NCBI RefSeq assembly: GCF_000185965.1
Contig: NC_014924.1
Location: forward strand, 2,852,001 to 2,916,000
Direction: 5' to 3'
Length of the DNA: 64,000 bases
DNA from: Pseudoxanthomonas suwonensis 11-1
GTDB taxonomy: Bacteria; Pseudomonadota; Gammaproteobacteria; Xanthomonadales; Xanthomonadaceae
The number at the start of each line of letters is the position of its first letter. The first letter of the stretch is position 1. A model generated the notes under the pieces. That model did no database searches. It saw nothing but the letters and a program-made list of their open reading frames with translations, and had not been told where the DNA came from. The translations under genes were made by a program, and so were the position numbers. Of this stretch, positions 26,040-35,519 are shown piece after piece.

Positions 26040-27732
26040 TTACCCGGCCACCGCCACCCGGTCGCGGCCCGTACGCTTGGCCTGGTACAGCGCCGCGTCG
26101 GCGCGGCGCATCAATGCAGTGCCGTTCTCGCCTGGCTGCCAGGTGGCCAGGCCGACGGAGACGGTGACCGCCGGCAGTTCCTGGCCCAGGTGCGGAACCC
26201 GCATCTGCCGCGCTGCGGCGACGATGCGGTTGCCGCAGGCCAGCGCGGTGCCGGTGTCGGCCTCGGGCAGGATCAGGGTGAATTCCTCGCCGCCGTAGCG
26301 GCAGGGAATGTCCTCCGCGCGCGCATGCTGCTGCAGCAGCTGGCCAAACGCGGCCAGCAGCGCATCGCCGCCGGCATGACCGTGCAGGTCGTTGAATGCC
26401 TTGAAGTGGTCCAGGTCCAGCATCAGCAGGCTCAGCGGCAGGCCGCGCCGCTCGCAGCGGGCCAGCTCGCGCGCCAGCGATTCCTCCAGGTAGCGCCGGT
26501 TGTACAGCCCGGTCAGCGGCTCGCGGATGGACTGCAGGCGCAGGCGTTCCTGCAGGTTCAGGTTGTGCAGGGCCATGGACAACTGCTCGGTCGCCGACTG
26601 CACCAGTGGCATGCGCCCTTCCGGCAACGGGCCGTGCGTGGAAATGTAGATGAAACCGAGCTGGGTCCCCTGCGCGGCGAGCGGCACGCAGGCGGTGGAC
26701 ACGCCGGCGTCCACGTCCTCCGCGACGTGGGCGCAGCGCGGCCCGGGCTGTTGCGGGCCGCAGAAGTTCGAACGGCCACGGCGCAGCGCCCAGCACTGCG
26801 AGGGCAGCACCAGCTGCGCGCCGGAGGCGGCATGCACGCCCCAGTGCGCCTGGGCCTCGGCGTAGTCGGCCGAGGCACGCATCCGGTACAGGGTGCCGCC
26901 GGAATCCGGGAGCAGCCGCACCAGCAGCCGCGCGGCCAGGTCCACCGCCTCGTCGGTGCTGCTGCAGCTCAACAGCAGGCCGCCGTAGCGGTTGAGCTCG
27001 GCCAGGCCGGCTCCACGACGCTCCAGCTCGGCCCCGACTCGCGCAGGCGCGCGTTGGCGTCCGCGCTGCCGCGTTCGGCATGCGCGCGGCGACGGATCTC
27101 GCGGCCCATGCGCAGGTAGACGAGGGTGACCACCAGCAGGCCGAAGGGAATGCCCAGCACGGCCAGCGCGCGCAGCAGGTCGGCGCTGCGGCGGCTGGAA
27201 CGGTCGCGCTCGGCCAGCAGCTGCTGCTCGCGCTCCAGCAGCTGCCGGGCCTGGGCGCGGATCGAGCCGGACAGCTTGAGCACCTCGTCGCCGATGGCCG
27301 ACTGCGCGGCGGCCAGGCCTTCCTGGTGGTAGCGCTGCAGGTTGCGGTCGATCTGGCCCAGGCGCTGGTCGCCCAGCGGGCGCAGGTGGCCGACGCGGCG
27401 CTGCTGCTCCGGATTGTCGGCCACCAGCCGCGCCAGCTCGTCCAGCAGCGGCGCCAGCTGCTGGCGGTTGGCCCGGTACTCGGCGAGGTAGTCGACGTTC
27501 CCGGTCAGCAGGTAGCCCCGCTGCGCCGCCTCGGCCTCGCGCAGGCGCACCTCGTAGGCATCGATGTGGGCGATCACCTGGCGGGTATGGGCAACCTGGT
27601 TGGCGTCGGCGATGAACCGCTGCGCGCCCAGCAGCACGCCCAGGGGATGGCCACGAACACCACGATTGCCAGCAGCAGCCCGGCCTGGCTTGCCTGGCGC
27701 CTCTTTCCGGTGGCCTCGGCGCCCACGCTCAC
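26040..27732 (-). pseudogene. CHASE3-GAF-GGDEF diguanylate cyclase, broken by two single-base deletions
   Basis: Begins at GTG 27732 overlapping the regulator's stop. A membrane helix (LLLAIVVFVA), a CHASE3 periplasmic domain (EVRLREAEAAQRGYLLTGN), a second helix (LAVLGIPFGLLVVTLVYLRM), a GAF domain and a GGDEF domain with active RYGGEEF follow, but in three frames. Restoring one base in the run at 27643-27646 (GGGG on the plus strand) and one in 27032-27035 (CCCC) joins all parts into 564 residues. Both lesions are in homopolymers, so sequencing error is a serious alternative to true loss. An intact protein would make cyclic-di-GMP in response to a periplasmic signal. Third gene of the kinase-regulator operon. 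Confidence 0.85.
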
Positions 27733-28331
27733 AGCAGGCCCCGCTGGCGGGCGATGCGGTGGGCTTCGACGCGGTTGGCCGCGCCGAGCTTGCCGATCGC
27801 CTCGGACAGGTAGTTGCGCACGGTGCCGTGGGACAGGCCCAGGCGCTCGGCGATGCGGGTCGAGGACAGGCCTTCGCCGGCCAGGCGCAGGACCTGGCGC
27901 TCGCGCTCGTTGAGCGGGTCGGCTTCGGTCCAGGCTTCCAGCGCCAGCTCCGGGTCGATCGCGCGGCCGCCGCGGTGCACGGTACGCAGGGCCTCGGCCA
28001 GGCGCTCCGGCGGGGCGTCCTTGAGCAGGTAGCCACGCACCCCGGCATCCAGGGCGCGACGCAGGAAGCCGGCGCGGGCGAAGGTGGTGACGATCACCAC
28101 CTTCACCGGCAGCTCGTGGCGGGCAATGCGCGCGGCCAGGTCCAGGCCGCCGAGGCCGGGCATTTCGATGTCGGTGACCAGCAGGTCCGGCTGCAGGCGC
28201 TGCAACTCGCGCCAGGCCTCCTCGCCGTCGGCGGCCACCCCGGCGACCTCGATATCGGCCTCCATCCCCAGCAGCGCGGCCAGCGCGCCACGGACCATGG
28301 CCTGGTCTTCGGCCAGCAGGACGCGGATCAC
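27729..28331 (-). CDS. NarL/DesR-type response regulator
   Basis: 200 residues. Receiver domain (1-118) with acidic pocket AED, phospho-acceptor Asp in LVTDIEMPGLGG and Lys in YLLKDAPPE; LuxR-type HTH (about 135-195) with LNERERQVLRLAGEGLSSTR and GTVRNYLSEAIGKL. It is the partner of the kinase at 28405-29616. Its TGA overlaps the GTG of the cyclase gene. Likely target: the divergent exporter operon, through the palindrome at 29786-29799 (inference). Confidence 0.9.
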   Translation of the reverse strand: MIRVLLAEDQAMVRGALAALLGMEADIEVAGVAADGEEAWRELQRLQPDLLVTDIEMPGLGGLDLAARIARHELPVKVVIVTTFARAGFLRRALDAGVRGYLLKDAPPERLAEALRTVHRGGRAIDPELALEAWTEADPLNERERQVLRLAGEGLSSTRIAERLGLSHGTVRNYLSEAIGKLGAANRVEAHRIARQRGLL

Positions 28332-28404
28332 CGGTGGCGGCAGGTGGTGGACATGGCGTGCAAGTTACCAGAGCCGTCCGCGCCGCCCGCAGTAGCCGGG
28401 CCGC

Positions 28405-29616
28405 TCAGCCCTGGGCGGTGGCGGGCTCGGCCGGCGCCAGCGGTTCGCGCGCGGCTGCCTCGCGCAGCGGCACCTCGGCCAGCACGCAGGTGCCGCGCGG
28501 ACTGGCCGGTTGCAGCAGCAGGCGGCCACCGAGGCCGTCGATACGTTCGCGCATGCCGGTCAGGCCGTTGCCGGGACGGATCGCACCGCCGCGGCCGTCG
28601 TCCTCCACCCGTAGGCGGCAGGTCCCGTCTTCGACCTCCAGCGCGACCTGCACGTTGCGCGCGCGGGCGTGGCGATGGACGTTGGTCACCGCCTCGCGCA
28701 GGCACAGCGCCAGCGCAGTCTCCAGCTCCGGCGGCAGCTGCGAGGCATCGTTGCGCAGCAGGTGCAGGCGGATGCCCTCGCCCTGCAGCAGCAGCCCAGC
28801 GGCGGCGAGCTCGGCGGCGAACTGGGCCGAGCGGATGCCGCTGACCGCCTTGCGCACCTGCGACAGGGCCTGGCGGGCAACGCCGCCGAGCTCGTCGATC
28901 TCGCGCCGGGCCGCGGCCGGGTCGCGCTCCAGCAGCTTGCCGGCGAGGTCGGCCTTGAGCGCCACCAGCGACAGGGTGTGGCCAAGCAGGTCGTGCAGGT
29001 CGCGGCCGATGCGCTCGCGTTCGGCGGTGGTGGCCAGGCGGCGCACCTCGTCCTGCGACAGCTGCAGGGCCTGCTCCTTGCCCTCCAGCACCCGCTGCAG
29101 CTGCACGACCAGGCCGACGGCCAGCGAGGTGAACGGCATCCACACCATCGCCGACCACGGGTAGCCGAAGTAGCGGGTCACCGCCACGAACAGCGCGTTC
29201 AGCGCCAGCAGCGCAAGCGGATAACCCCACCAGCTGCGCCAGCGGGCCATGCCCAGGAAGATGCAGCCGAACATGAAGTAGCTCATGCCCGCCGGATACC
29301 AGGGCACCAGCACCAGGCACAGGGCGGCCAGGCCCAGGGCGAAGATCGCCACCCGCCGCGCCGGCGCGAGGACGCTGGCGGTGTAGAGCGCCAGGAAGAG
29401 CGGGTAGGAAACCAGGGTAAGTGTCGTCCAGCGGCGGTCATAACCGTCGGGAGTGAACACCGGGACGATGAACACCCAGATGGACCAGACCACATGGACG
29501 TACTCCGACCACGCCGGGCGACCGCGGCGCATGGCGCAGCCGGCCATGGAATCGGGAGCCGGGCGCAGCATGCGGCCCAGCATGGTTCCGGCGGTTCCGG
29601 TGGTGGCAGTGGACAT
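28405..29616 (-). CDS. DesK-type sensor histidine kinase
   Basis: 403 residues. About five membrane helices in the first 185 residues (VVWSIWVFIVPVF; PLFLALYTASVLA; IFALGLAALCLVLV; PLALLALNALFVAV; FTSLAVGLVVQLQ), no large periplasmic domain, then a HisKA_3 domain with the phospho-acceptor His in ERERIGRDLHDLLGHTLS and an HATPase domain (REAVTNVHRHARA, VEDDGRGG, GNGLTGMRERI). This fits kinases that sense membrane state or envelope stress. The start has AGGGAGAA upstream. Divergent from the exporter operon. Confidence 0.9.
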   Translation of the reverse strand: MSTATTGTAGTMLGRMLRPAPDSMAGCAMRRGRPAWSEYVHVVWSIWVFIVPVFTPDGYDRRWTTLTLVSYPLFLALYTASVLAPARRVAIFALGLAALCLVLVPWYPAGMSYFMFGCIFLGMARWRSWWGYPLALLALNALFVAVTRYFGYPWSAMVWMPFTSLAVGLVVQLQRVLEGKEQALQLSQDEVRRLATTAERERIGRDLHDLLGHTLSLVALKADLAGKLLERDPAAARREIDELGGVARQALSQVRKAVSGIRSAQFAAELAAAGLLLQGEGIRLHLLRNDASQLPPELETALALCLREAVTNVHRHARARNVQVALEVEDGTCRLRVEDDGRGGAIRPGNGLTGMRERIDGLGGRLLLQPASPRGTCVLAEVPLREAAAREPLAPAEPATAQG

Positions 29617-29966
29617 CGCGTTCTCCCTGGCGACGCAGCGATGGTACGCCGCCGGTTGTCTGGGGGCGCCACGGGGCCGGCTGGGAGTCCGGCGCCGTGG
29701 CGCGAAGTGGCCAGTGCCCGGGCCACGGTGGCCAGTCTCCGCGCAGGCGCCAGCGCCGGCCATGCACGCCTGCCACGAAGGACAGGTGACAGCTGTCACT
29801 GGGCGCGCGACCGGCGCCGGTCCAGAGTTCGCCCCGCGCCGTCCATCGCGCCGCGGGCCGCTTCCATCGCCCGCAACGCGTCCTCCGCCACAAAGTGACT
29901 TCCGGCAACTCGCGCCGGGCAGGCTTAGGCTGGACACTTCCGACGGCTCCTATGCACGGGATTGCA
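29617..29966. other. Divergent promoter region between kinase and exporter operons
   Basis: 350 bases without a gene. Contains the perfect palindrome listed separately and several GC-rich repeats; promoter hexamers could not be assigned with confidence. Confidence 0.5.
29786..29799. promoter_or_regulatory. Perfect 14-base palindrome, candidate operator for the response regulator
   Basis: GTGACAGCTGTCAC reads the same on both strands. It lies 170 bases before the kinase start and 168 before the adaptor start, almost central in the divergent region, where a NarL/DesR-type dimer would be expected to bind. Binding is inference. Confidence 0.45.
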
Positions 29967-31205
29967 ATGAACGACAACGCTGAACTGCTCAAGCAACTGC
30001 GCATCGAGCGCAACCAGCCGGAAAAGAAGACGCCTGGCCCGCTGCAGGTGGTGATCCCGCTGGCGATCGCCGGCGTGGTGCTGCTGTCCATCGCGATCGC
30101 GTGGTGGCTGCTGCGCGGCAACGGCGGCCCCGAAGTGCGCACCGCCCAGGCCGCGCCGCTGTCCTCGGGCCCGTCCGCGGCCTCGGTGCTCGATGCCAGC
30201 GGTTACGTCGTCGCCCGGCGCATGGCCACGGTCTCGGCCAAGGTCACCGGACGGGTGCAGGAAGTGCTGATCGAAGAAGGCATGCGGGTCGAGGAAGGCC
30301 AGGTGCTGGCGCGCCTGGATCCGGTCGATGCCGATGCCAGCCGCGCCCTCGCCACCTCGCAGCTGGCCGCCGCGCGCAGCCAGATCGACAACGTGCAGGC
30401 GCAGCTGCTCGAGGCCGAGGCCAATGCCACGCGCCTGCAGAAGCTGGTGGGCAACCAGCTGGTCTCGCGCGCCCAGTACGACCAGGCCGTGGCCCAGCGC
30501 GACAGCCTGCGTGCCCAGCTGGCCACCGTGCGCCGCCAGGCCCAGGTTGCGCAGGACCAGCTGCGCATCGCCGGCCACGGCGTGGACAACACCGTGGTGC
30601 GTGCGCCGTTCTCCGGCGTGGTGATCGCCAAGGCGGCGCAGCCGGGCGAGATCGTCTCGCCGCTGGCCACGGGCGGCTTCACCCGCACCGGCATCGGCAC
30701 CATCGTCGACATGGATTCGCTGGAGGTCGAGGTCGACGTGGGCGAGGCCTACATCGGCCGGGTCAGGGCGAAGATGCCGGTGGAAGCGACGCTCAACGCC
30801 TATCCGGACTGGAAGATCCCGGCCGAGGTGATCGCCACCATCCCCACCGCCGACCGCGGCAAGGCCACGGTCAAGGTGCGCATCGCGCTCAAGGAGAAGG
30901 ACCCGCGGATCGTGCCGGACATGGGCGTGACCGTGAGCTTCCTGGAGCAGGCACCGGAGAACGACGACGAGCCGCGCACCGGCGTGCGCGTCCCGGCCGA
31001 GGCGCTGGTCGAGCGCGATGGCCAAGCCCTGGTGTTCGTGCTCGGCGACGACGACCGCGTCAGCGAGCGCCAGGTCCAGGCCACGGCTTCCACCGGCAGC
31101 ACCCGCGACATCACCTCCGGCCTGGCGCCGGGCGAACTGGTCGTGCTCGATCCCCCGGAAGAGCTGGCCGACGGCGACCGGGTGAAGCCCGCCGGTTCCA
31201 ACTGA
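29967..31205 (+). CDS. Periplasmic adaptor of a MacAB-type exporter (HlyD family)
   Basis: 412 residues. Cytoplasmic N-terminus, one membrane helix VVIPLAIAGVVLLSIAIAWWLL (about 28-49), then lipoyl half-domains around a coiled-coil hairpin (about 120-200, LAAARSQIDNVQAQLLEAEA), a beta-barrel domain (VRAPFSGVVIAKAAQPGE) and a membrane-proximal domain. Adaptors link an inner-membrane ABC transporter to an outer-membrane channel; no TolC gene is in this cluster. The ATG at 29967 is preferred over 29952, though both ribosome sites are weak. First gene of four. Confidence 0.88.
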   Translation: MNDNAELLKQLRIERNQPEKKTPGPLQVVIPLAIAGVVLLSIAIAWWLLRGNGGPEVRTAQAAPLSSGPSAASVLDASGYVVARRMATVSAKVTGRVQEVLIEEGMRVEEGQVLARLDPVDADASRALATSQLAAARSQIDNVQAQLLEAEANATRLQKLVGNQLVSRAQYDQAVAQRDSLRAQLATVRRQAQVAQDQLRIAGHGVDNTVVRAPFSGVVIAKAAQPGEIVSPLATGGFTRTGIGTIVDMDSLEVEVDVGEAYIGRVRAKMPVEATLNAYPDWKIPAEVIATIPTADRGKATVKVRIALKEKDPRIVPDMGVTVSFLEQAPENDDEPRTGVRVPAEALVERDGQALVFVLGDDDRVSERQVQATASTGSTRDITSGLAPGELVVLDPPEELADGDRVKPAGSN

Positions 31206-31267
31206 CACAGCCGCACCGCGGCGCCCTCCCCTGGCCCGACGGCCACGCATTCCAACGAGGCAAAGCC

Positions 31268-31960
31268 ATGGCAACCCTGGTTTCGATCCGCAACCTCACC
31301 AAGACCTACCAGCGCGGCCCGGAGAAGGTCGAAGTGCTGCATGGCATCGACCTGGACATCGCGGAAGGCGATTTCGTCGCCCTGATGGGACCGTCCGGCT
31401 CGGGCAAGACCACCCTGCTGAACCTGATCGGCGGCCTGGACACGCCCACCTCCGGCAGCATCGAGGTCGCCGGCCAGCGCATCGACCAGCTCGGCAGCGG
31501 CCAGCTCTCGCACTGGCGCAGCCAGAACGTCGGCTACGTGTTCCAGTTCTACAACCTGATGCCGGCGCTGACCGCGCAGAAGAACGTGGAGTTGCCGCTG
31601 CTGCTGACCAGGCTTGGCACCGCCCAGCGCAAGCGCAACGCGCAGATCGCGCTGCAGCTGGTGGGCCTGTCCGAGCGCGTCTCGCACAAGCCCAACGAGC
31701 TGTCCGGCGGCCAGCAGCAGCGCGTGGCGATCGCCCGCGCGATCGTCTCCGACCCGACCCTCCTGATCTGCGACGAGCCCACCGGCGACCTCGACCGGCA
31801 GTCGGCCGAGGAGATCCTGGGCCTGCTGCAGGCGCTCAACCGCGAGCACGGCAAGACCATCGTGATGGTCACCCACGACCCCAAGGCCGCCGGGTATGCC
31901 ACCCATACCCTGCACCTGGACAAGGGCACGCTGGTCGAGCAGGCACCCCAGGCGGCCTGA
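31268..31960 (+). CDS. ABC transporter ATPase (MacB/LolD type)
   Basis: 230 residues, complete ATPase: Walker A GPSGSGKTT, signature LSGGQQQR, Walker B LLICDEPTGDL, H-loop VMVTHD. The extra FQFYNLMPALTAQKNVELPL region is typical of MacB/LolD-like ATPases that pair with FtsX-type permeases. Powers the two permeases that follow after an 18-base gap. Confidence 0.93.
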   Translation: MATLVSIRNLTKTYQRGPEKVEVLHGIDLDIAEGDFVALMGPSGSGKTTLLNLIGGLDTPTSGSIEVAGQRIDQLGSGQLSHWRSQNVGYVFQFYNLMPALTAQKNVELPLLLTRLGTAQRKRNAQIALQLVGLSERVSHKPNELSGGQQQRVAIARAIVSDPTLLICDEPTGDLDRQSAEEILGLLQALNREHGKTIVMVTHDPKAAGYATHTLHLDKGTLVEQAPQAA

Positions 31961-31978
31961 CGGCGCGGAGGACATGCG

Positions 31979-33145
31979 ATGAAATACCTGCACCTGATCT
32001 GGGCGGCGCTGTTCCGGCGCAAGACCCGCACCTTCCTCACCCTCGCCTCGATCCTGGCCGCGTTCCTGCTGTTCGGCATGCTCGACGGCATCCGCACCGC
32101 GTTCGCCGACCTGGGCCGCAACTCCGACGGCGCGCAGCGCCTGCAGACCACCTCGCGGTTGTCGATGATCGAGAGCCTGCCGATGTCGCTGGCCAACCGC
32201 ATCGAGCGGCTGGACAACGTCGAGGCGGTGACCTGGGCCAACTGGTTCGGCGGCGCCTACCAGAACCCGCGCAACCAGCTGTTCACCTTCGCCGTGGCGC
32301 CCAACTACCTGGACCTGTATCCGGAGATCGAAGTCGATCCGGCGCAGCGCAAGGAGTGGGACGCGACGCGTACCGGCGTGCTCGTGGGCGAAGGCCTGAT
32401 GCGCCGCTTCGGCTGGAAGGTCGGCCAGCAGATCCCGCTGCAGTCGACGATCTTCCCCAACAGCGACGGCACCCTGAACTGGTCGTTCGTGATCTCCGGC
32501 ACGCTGCGCGCCAAGGACGGCAAGAACGCCGGCTTTACCGAGAACATGCTGCTGCTGCACTACAAGTACTTCGAGGAGTCCACGCCGTACGTCAACAGCG
32601 ACGTGGGCTGGTACATCAGCCGCGTGGCCGACGTGCGCCGCAGCGACGCGGTGGCCAAGGCGATCGACGCGCTGTCGGCCAACTCGCCGCACGAGACCAA
32701 GACCATGAGCGAGGCGGCGGCGATGGCCTCGCAGCTCAAGCAGATGGCCGACATCGGCCTGATCGTCGGCTCGATCATGGGCGCGGTGTTCTTCACCCTG
32801 CTGCTGCTGACCGGCAACACCATGGCCCAGGCGGTGCGCGAGCGCACCTCGGAGCTGGCGGTGCTGCGCACGATCGGCTTCACCGCGCAGTCGGTGCTGG
32901 GCATGGTGCTTGCCGAATCCGTGCTGCTGGTACTGCTGGGCGGCGTGCTGGGCCTGGGCCTGGCCACGGTGCTGGGCCAGATCGTCAATGCCGTCGCCGG
33001 CGGGATGATCAACCTGCCGACCATCGGCCTGCAGAGCTGGCTGCTCGGCCTGGGCCTGATGGTGGCGATCGGCCTGCTGGTCGGCGCGCTGCCGGCGATC
33101 CGGGCGATGCGCCTGAACATCGTCGATGCACTGGCCGGACGCTGA
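31979..33145 (+). CDS. FtsX/MacB-type ABC permease 1
   Basis: 388 residues. An N-terminal helix (FLTLASILAAFLLFGML), a periplasmic domain of about 240 residues, then three helices at the C-terminus (IVGSIMGAVFFTLLLLTGNTM; GMVLAESVLLVLLGGVLGLGL; LGLGLMVAIGLLVGALPAIR). ERTSELAVLRTIGFTAQSVL is the conserved coupling region. Same topology as MacB permeases, without a fused ATPase. The next gene starts five bases after its stop. Confidence 0.9.
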   Translation: MKYLHLIWAALFRRKTRTFLTLASILAAFLLFGMLDGIRTAFADLGRNSDGAQRLQTTSRLSMIESLPMSLANRIERLDNVEAVTWANWFGGAYQNPRNQLFTFAVAPNYLDLYPEIEVDPAQRKEWDATRTGVLVGEGLMRRFGWKVGQQIPLQSTIFPNSDGTLNWSFVISGTLRAKDGKNAGFTENMLLLHYKYFEESTPYVNSDVGWYISRVADVRRSDAVAKAIDALSANSPHETKTMSEAAAMASQLKQMADIGLIVGSIMGAVFFTLLLLTGNTMAQAVRERTSELAVLRTIGFTAQSVLGMVLAESVLLVLLGGVLGLGLATVLGQIVNAVAGGMINLPTIGLQSWLLGLGLMVAIGLLVGALPAIRAMRLNIVDALAGR

Positions 33146-33150
33146 GGGGA

Positions 33151-34476
33151 ATGATGATGAACCTGATCAAGAAGATGCTCCGTGGCGCCCTGGCCGCGCT
33201 GGTGCTGGTGGTGTTCCTGGTGCTGTGGGTCCTGGCCCCGTGGCAGGTCCTGCTGCCGGTGGCCGTGCTGTTCGCGCTGTGGATGCTGCTGACCCGCAGC
33301 GGCCGCCAGGCGGCCTCGGTAACCACGGTCGGCGTGAGTACCCTGGCCCAGCGCCTGGGTTCGTCCTCGGTGGTGGTGATCGGCATCGCCGGCGTGGTCG
33401 GCGTGCTGGTCGCGCTGCTGGCCATGTCCGAGGGCTACCGCCAGACCGTGGGCAATACCGGCAACGACGAGACCGTCATCGTGCTGCGCGGCGGCTCCTC
33501 GGCCGAGCTGATGTCGGTGCTGGAGCGCGAGGCGATCAGCACGATCGAGCGCGCGCCCGAGGTCGCCCGCGACGCCGAGGGCCGGCCGCTGGCCTCGCCG
33601 GAACTGCTGGTCGCCGCCAACCTGCCGCTGCGCGAGGGCAAGGACGACGGCAGCGTCACCCTGCGCGGCGTCGGCCCGATGGCGTGGCAGGTGCGTCCCA
33701 ACGTCAGGCTCGTCGAGGGCCGCCAGTTCGAGCCCGGCCGCCGCGAGCTGGTGGTCGGCAAGGGCACGCAGCGCCAGTTCAAGGACCTGGACGTGGGCAA
33801 GACCGTGCGCATGGGCAGCAACACCTGGACGGTGGTCGGCGTGCTGGAGTCCGGCGATTCGACCGAGTCGGAGATGTGGGCCGACGCGGAGATCGTCTCC
33901 ACCACCTACCGCCGTGGCAGCAGCCGCGCCAGCGTGATCGCCAGGCTGACCAGCGCCAAGGCCTTCGACGCGTTCAAGGCCACCCTCGCCGCCGATCCGC
34001 GGCTGAAGGTGGAAGCGACCACCACCCGCGAGTACTTCCGCCGCCAGTCCGAGGGCCTGTCGAAGGTGCTGCGGGTGATCGGCATCGTGGTCGGTTCGAT
34101 CATGGCCGTCGGTGCGGTGTTCGGCGCGCTCAACACCATGTTCGCCTCGGTCGCCTCGCGGGCGCGGGAAATCGCCACCCTGCGCGCGATCGGTTTCCGC
34201 GGCATGCCGGTCGTGGTGGCGGTGATGCTGGAGACCATGCTGCTGGCGGCGCTGGGCGGCATCATCGGCGGCCTGCTGGCCTGGCTGATCTTCAACGGCT
34301 ACACCGCCTCGACCGTGGCCGGCGGCGTGGCCCAGCTGACCTTCGAGTTCAAGGTCACCGGCGCACTCCTTTGGGAAGGCCTGAAGTGGGCCCTGGCCAT
34401 TGGCTTCATCGGCGGCCTGTTCCCCGCCCTGCGCGCGGCCAGCCTGCCGGTGACGGAGGCGCTGCGGGCGGCGTGA
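33151..34476 (+). CDS. FtsX/MacB-type ABC permease 2
   Basis: 441 residues counted from the first of three consecutive ATGs; the third (33157) has the best spacing to GAGGGGA. Two extra N-terminal helices (ALAALVLVVFLVLWVLAPW and LLPVAVLFALWML) precede the usual FtsX layout: a helix near 65-85, a periplasmic domain, and three C-terminal helices with AREIATLRAIGFRGMPVVV. It probably forms a heterodimer with permease 1. Substrate unknown. Ends the operon before a strong terminator. Confidence 0.9.
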   Translation: MMMNLIKKMLRGALAALVLVVFLVLWVLAPWQVLLPVAVLFALWMLLTRSGRQAASVTTVGVSTLAQRLGSSSVVVIGIAGVVGVLVALLAMSEGYRQTVGNTGNDETVIVLRGGSSAELMSVLEREAISTIERAPEVARDAEGRPLASPELLVAANLPLREGKDDGSVTLRGVGPMAWQVRPNVRLVEGRQFEPGRRELVVGKGTQRQFKDLDVGKTVRMGSNTWTVVGVLESGDSTESEMWADAEIVSTTYRRGSSRASVIARLTSAKAFDAFKATLAADPRLKVEATTTREYFRRQSEGLSKVLRVIGIVVGSIMAVGAVFGALNTMFASVASRAREIATLRAIGFRGMPVVVAVMLETMLLAALGGIIGGLLAWLIFNGYTASTVAGGVAQLTFEFKVTGALLWEGLKWALAIGFIGGLFPALRAASLPVTEALRAA

Positions 34477-34544
34477 TGGCATGGCGCCACGTGTGGGCTT
34501 GTGGCGCCGCCCGTGGTTTTGCCTGCCGACATATCGCTGTATCA

Positions 34545-34575
34545 GACGCCCGGCCCGTGCCGGGCGTCTTCTTTT
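34545..34575 (+). terminator. Terminator of the exporter operon
   Basis: GACGCCCGGC pairs with GCCGGGCGTC over a four-base loop, followed by TTCTTTT. Confidence 0.9.
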
Positions 34576-34591
34576 GGGTCAGTGACGCCGC

Positions 34592-34680
34592 GTAGCCCGG
34601 ACAAGGCCGCAGGCCGAATCCGGGGAACTGCCCGCATTGAAAGCCCCCCCCCGGATGCGCTTCGCTTATCCGGACTACGG
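34592..34680. repeat. Paired REP element
   Basis: GTAGCCCGGACAAGGCCG... to CGCTTATCCGGACTACGG, placed between two convergent terminators. Confidence 0.8.
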
Positions 34681-34700
34681 TGCAACGGCGGCGCAAAAAA

Positions 34701-34726
34701 AACGCGCCACCCGGAGGCAGCGCGTT
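34701..34726 (-). terminator. Terminator of adk
   Basis: On the minus strand AACGCGC pairs with GCGCGTT, followed by a run of T (A run at 34695-34702 on the plus strand). Confidence 0.85.
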
Positions 34727-34802
34727 CTTCATTCCGGGCGGTCGGAAGCCACGCAGGTTCCCGACCATCTCCCGCCCCCCCCGGAGGAGAGGGCCACTGG
34801 CA

Positions 34803-35369
34803 TCAGGCCTTCTTCAGCGCGGCCAGGATGCGGGCGGTGATCTCGTCCATGGTGCCGACGCCATCGATGCGGGTCAGCGTGCCGCGGTTTTCGAAGAAGC
34901 CGATCACCGGGGCGGTGGAGTCGTTGTACACCTGCAGGCGCTTGCGCACCGACTCGGGATTGTCGTCGGCGCGGCCTTCGGCCTGGGCGCGGCCGGCGAT
35001 GCGCTCGACCAGGAGGTCGGTCGCCACGTCCAGCTGCACCACCGCGTCCAGCGGCTGGCCGATCTTGGCCAGCAGCCCGTCCAGGGCGTCGGCCTGGGCG
35101 AGGTTGCGCGGGTAGCCGTCGAGGATGAAGCCCTTGGCCACGTCGTCGCGGCCCAGGCGGGACTCGAGCATGCCCAGCAGGATGTCGTCGGAGACCAGCT
35201 CGCCGCGCGCCATCACTTCCTTCGCCTGCAGGCCCAGCGGGCTGCCTGCTGCCACTTCGGCGCGCAGCAGGTCGCCGGTGGAAATATGCGGGACGCCCAG
35301 CGTTTCCTTCAGGCGCGTCGCCTGGGTTCCCTTGCCGGACCCTGGCGGGCCAAGTAGCACTAGTCGCAT
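34803..35369 (-). CDS. adk: Adenylate kinase, short type
   Basis: 188 residues. Interconverts ATP + AMP and 2 ADP. P-loop GPPGSGKGTQA, AMP-binding HISTGDLLRA and FILDGYPRNLAQA are intact. The LID domain is reduced, as in the roughly 187-residue enzymes of Xanthomonads. The start at 35369 puts the P-loop at residue 7. Divergent from pfp with 150 bases between. AMP recycling here complements the pyrophosphate-using enzymes alongside. Confidence 0.96.
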   Translation of the reverse strand: MRLVLLGPPGSGKGTQATRLKETLGVPHISTGDLLRAEVAAGSPLGLQAKEVMARGELVSDDILLGMLESRLGRDDVAKGFILDGYPRNLAQADALDGLLAKIGQPLDAVVQLDVATDLLVERIAGRAQAEGRADDNPESVRKRLQVYNDSTAPVIGFFENRGTLTRIDGVGTMDEITARILAALKKA

Positions 35370-35519
35370 CAATCGACTCCCTGGATGAATGTTCCGTCGG
35401 GCCCCGGGGGCGCTAGACTCCCGTCCCTGTCGGCGCGTTGCGCCGCACCAATCGACCGGCACTTTACCGCATCAGGGCCGGCCGACCCAAAATTCGTTCC
35501 CCCGTTCCAGGAGTCGTCC

